From: Rhizophlyctis rosea
Lineage: Eukaryota; Chytridiomycota; Chytridiomycetes; Rhizophlyctidales; Rhizophlyctidaceae
DNA: 64,000 nucleotides
Direction: 5' to 3'
NCBI GenBank assembly: GCA_027596075.1
Contig: JADGJC010000061.1
Coordinates: forward strand, 1 to 64,000
Shown here: piece by piece, positions 63,662 to 64,000 of the stretch
How positions within the stretch are numbered: the first letter of the stretch is position 1
How the letters are laid out: every line of letters starts with the position of its first letter
Notes under the pieces: generated by a model
Databases searched by the model: none
Seen by the model: only the letters and a program-made list of their open reading frames with translations
What the model was told of the DNA's origin: nothing
Translations under genes and position numbers: made by a program

Positions 63662-64000
63662 AGGATACTAGTTGTTTGAATAGGGATTATGTGTGGCAAC
63701 ACACATTCAGCGATGAATATCTTGTACTTAGTTAGTGCACCGTGTATCATAGTTGTATTAGCAGGACTAGCAGGTTGTAGAATAGACTTTGTTTTTTGGT
63801 TGGAAATGTCAGGCTGTGCCACCTTGCTGATTTATCGGCAAATTGATCATTCTTAGTGTGGCGCGTGAATCTGAGATCGCGCGACGCTTCAACTCGCTTG
63901 CCTCTTTCTCACCATCCCACTTCATACCCCTCTTTCCAGTATACTTGCCTTTGCCGCGCTTTCCCACGGGTCCGCGGTACGACCATCACACCTAATATCA
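63662..64000. other. 3' flank of the fusion gene
   Basis: 339 bp with no gene supported. The last 100 bases are C/T-rich (CTCTTTCTCACCATCCC) and may be the leader of a plus-strand gene starting beyond the window. Confidence 0.4.

Overview
The window looks like nuclear DNA of an early-diverging (chytrid-like) fungus. Almost every gene is split by short GT-AG introns, mostly about 45-110 nt, with gene-dense spacing on both strands. The proteins mix fungal traits with ones that yeasts and most Dikarya lack: PDK1 with its C-terminal PH domain, an ABTB1-type ankyrin/BTB protein, an ABHD10-like thioesterase, a TYW5-like JmjC protein and a NELF-A-like elongation factor. No rRNA or tRNA gene, CRISPR array or complete transposon was found. 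The species assignment is inference from content only.

Layout: 0.3-3.7 kb (+) BED/C2H2 zinc-finger protein; 3.8-6.4 (-) asparaginyl-tRNA synthetase; 7.1-7.5 (-) DUF2306-type membrane protein; 8.1-10.6 (-) NELF-A-like factor; 11.3-13.0 (+) DUF262 protein; 13.2-14.8 (-) JmjC/cupin_8 oxygenase; 16.1-18.1 (+) ABTB1-like; 18.6-19.4 (+) hypothetical; 19.5-23.1 (-) MCM6; 23.6-24.5 (-) ThuA-like; 24.8-25.6 (+) ABHD10-like hydrolase; 25.7-27.5 (-) adenylosuccinate synthetase; 28.6-29.6 (+) GID4; 29.7-30.4 (-) small hypothetical gene between direct repeats; 30.5-30.9 (-) small AN1 zinc-finger protein; 31.4-33.6 (-) copper radical (glyoxal) oxidase; 34.5-36.5 (+) xylulokinase; 37.1-37.9 (-) TMEM70-like mitochondrial protein; 38.3-42.7 (-) a protein with four cyclic-nucleotide-binding domains, an F-box and leucine-rich repeats; 42.7-45.5 a gene-poor interval with a sequencing gap and a cluster of CCCTTCA motifs; 45.6-47.2 (+) sugar transporter; 47.9-48.8 (+) DUF4360 secreted protein; 49.3-50.3 (+) unrecognised membrane protein; 50.6-52.3 (-) ethanolamine kinase; 53.7-54.2 (+) a broken TIR-like/NLR-type N-terminal domain; 55.4-56.5 (+) WrbA-type quinone reductase; 56.9-60.1 (-) LisH-CTLH-WD40 protein; 60.4-63.7 (+) a sirtuin-PDK1 fusion.

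The most striking object is the last gene. One reading frame, continuous across the junction inside a 1.24-kb exon, joins a complete SIRT2/Hst2-type NAD-dependent deacylase to a complete PDK1 kinase with PH domain, through a Pro/Ala/Ser/Thr-rich linker. The second is a 4x cNMP-binding / F-box / LRR protein that starts with an N-myristoylation-type motif, suggesting a membrane-tethered, cyclic-nucleotide-gated ubiquitin-ligase adaptor. Two possible components of the GID/CTLH ubiquitin-ligase pathway (GID4 and a WDR26/GID7-like LisH-CTLH protein) also lie here but are not adjacent. Otherwise the genes are ordinary housekeeping or accessory functions with no obvious operon-like or metabolic cluster. 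Exon boundaries were placed by eye from GT/AG signals, reading frame and family alignment from memory; no search was run.
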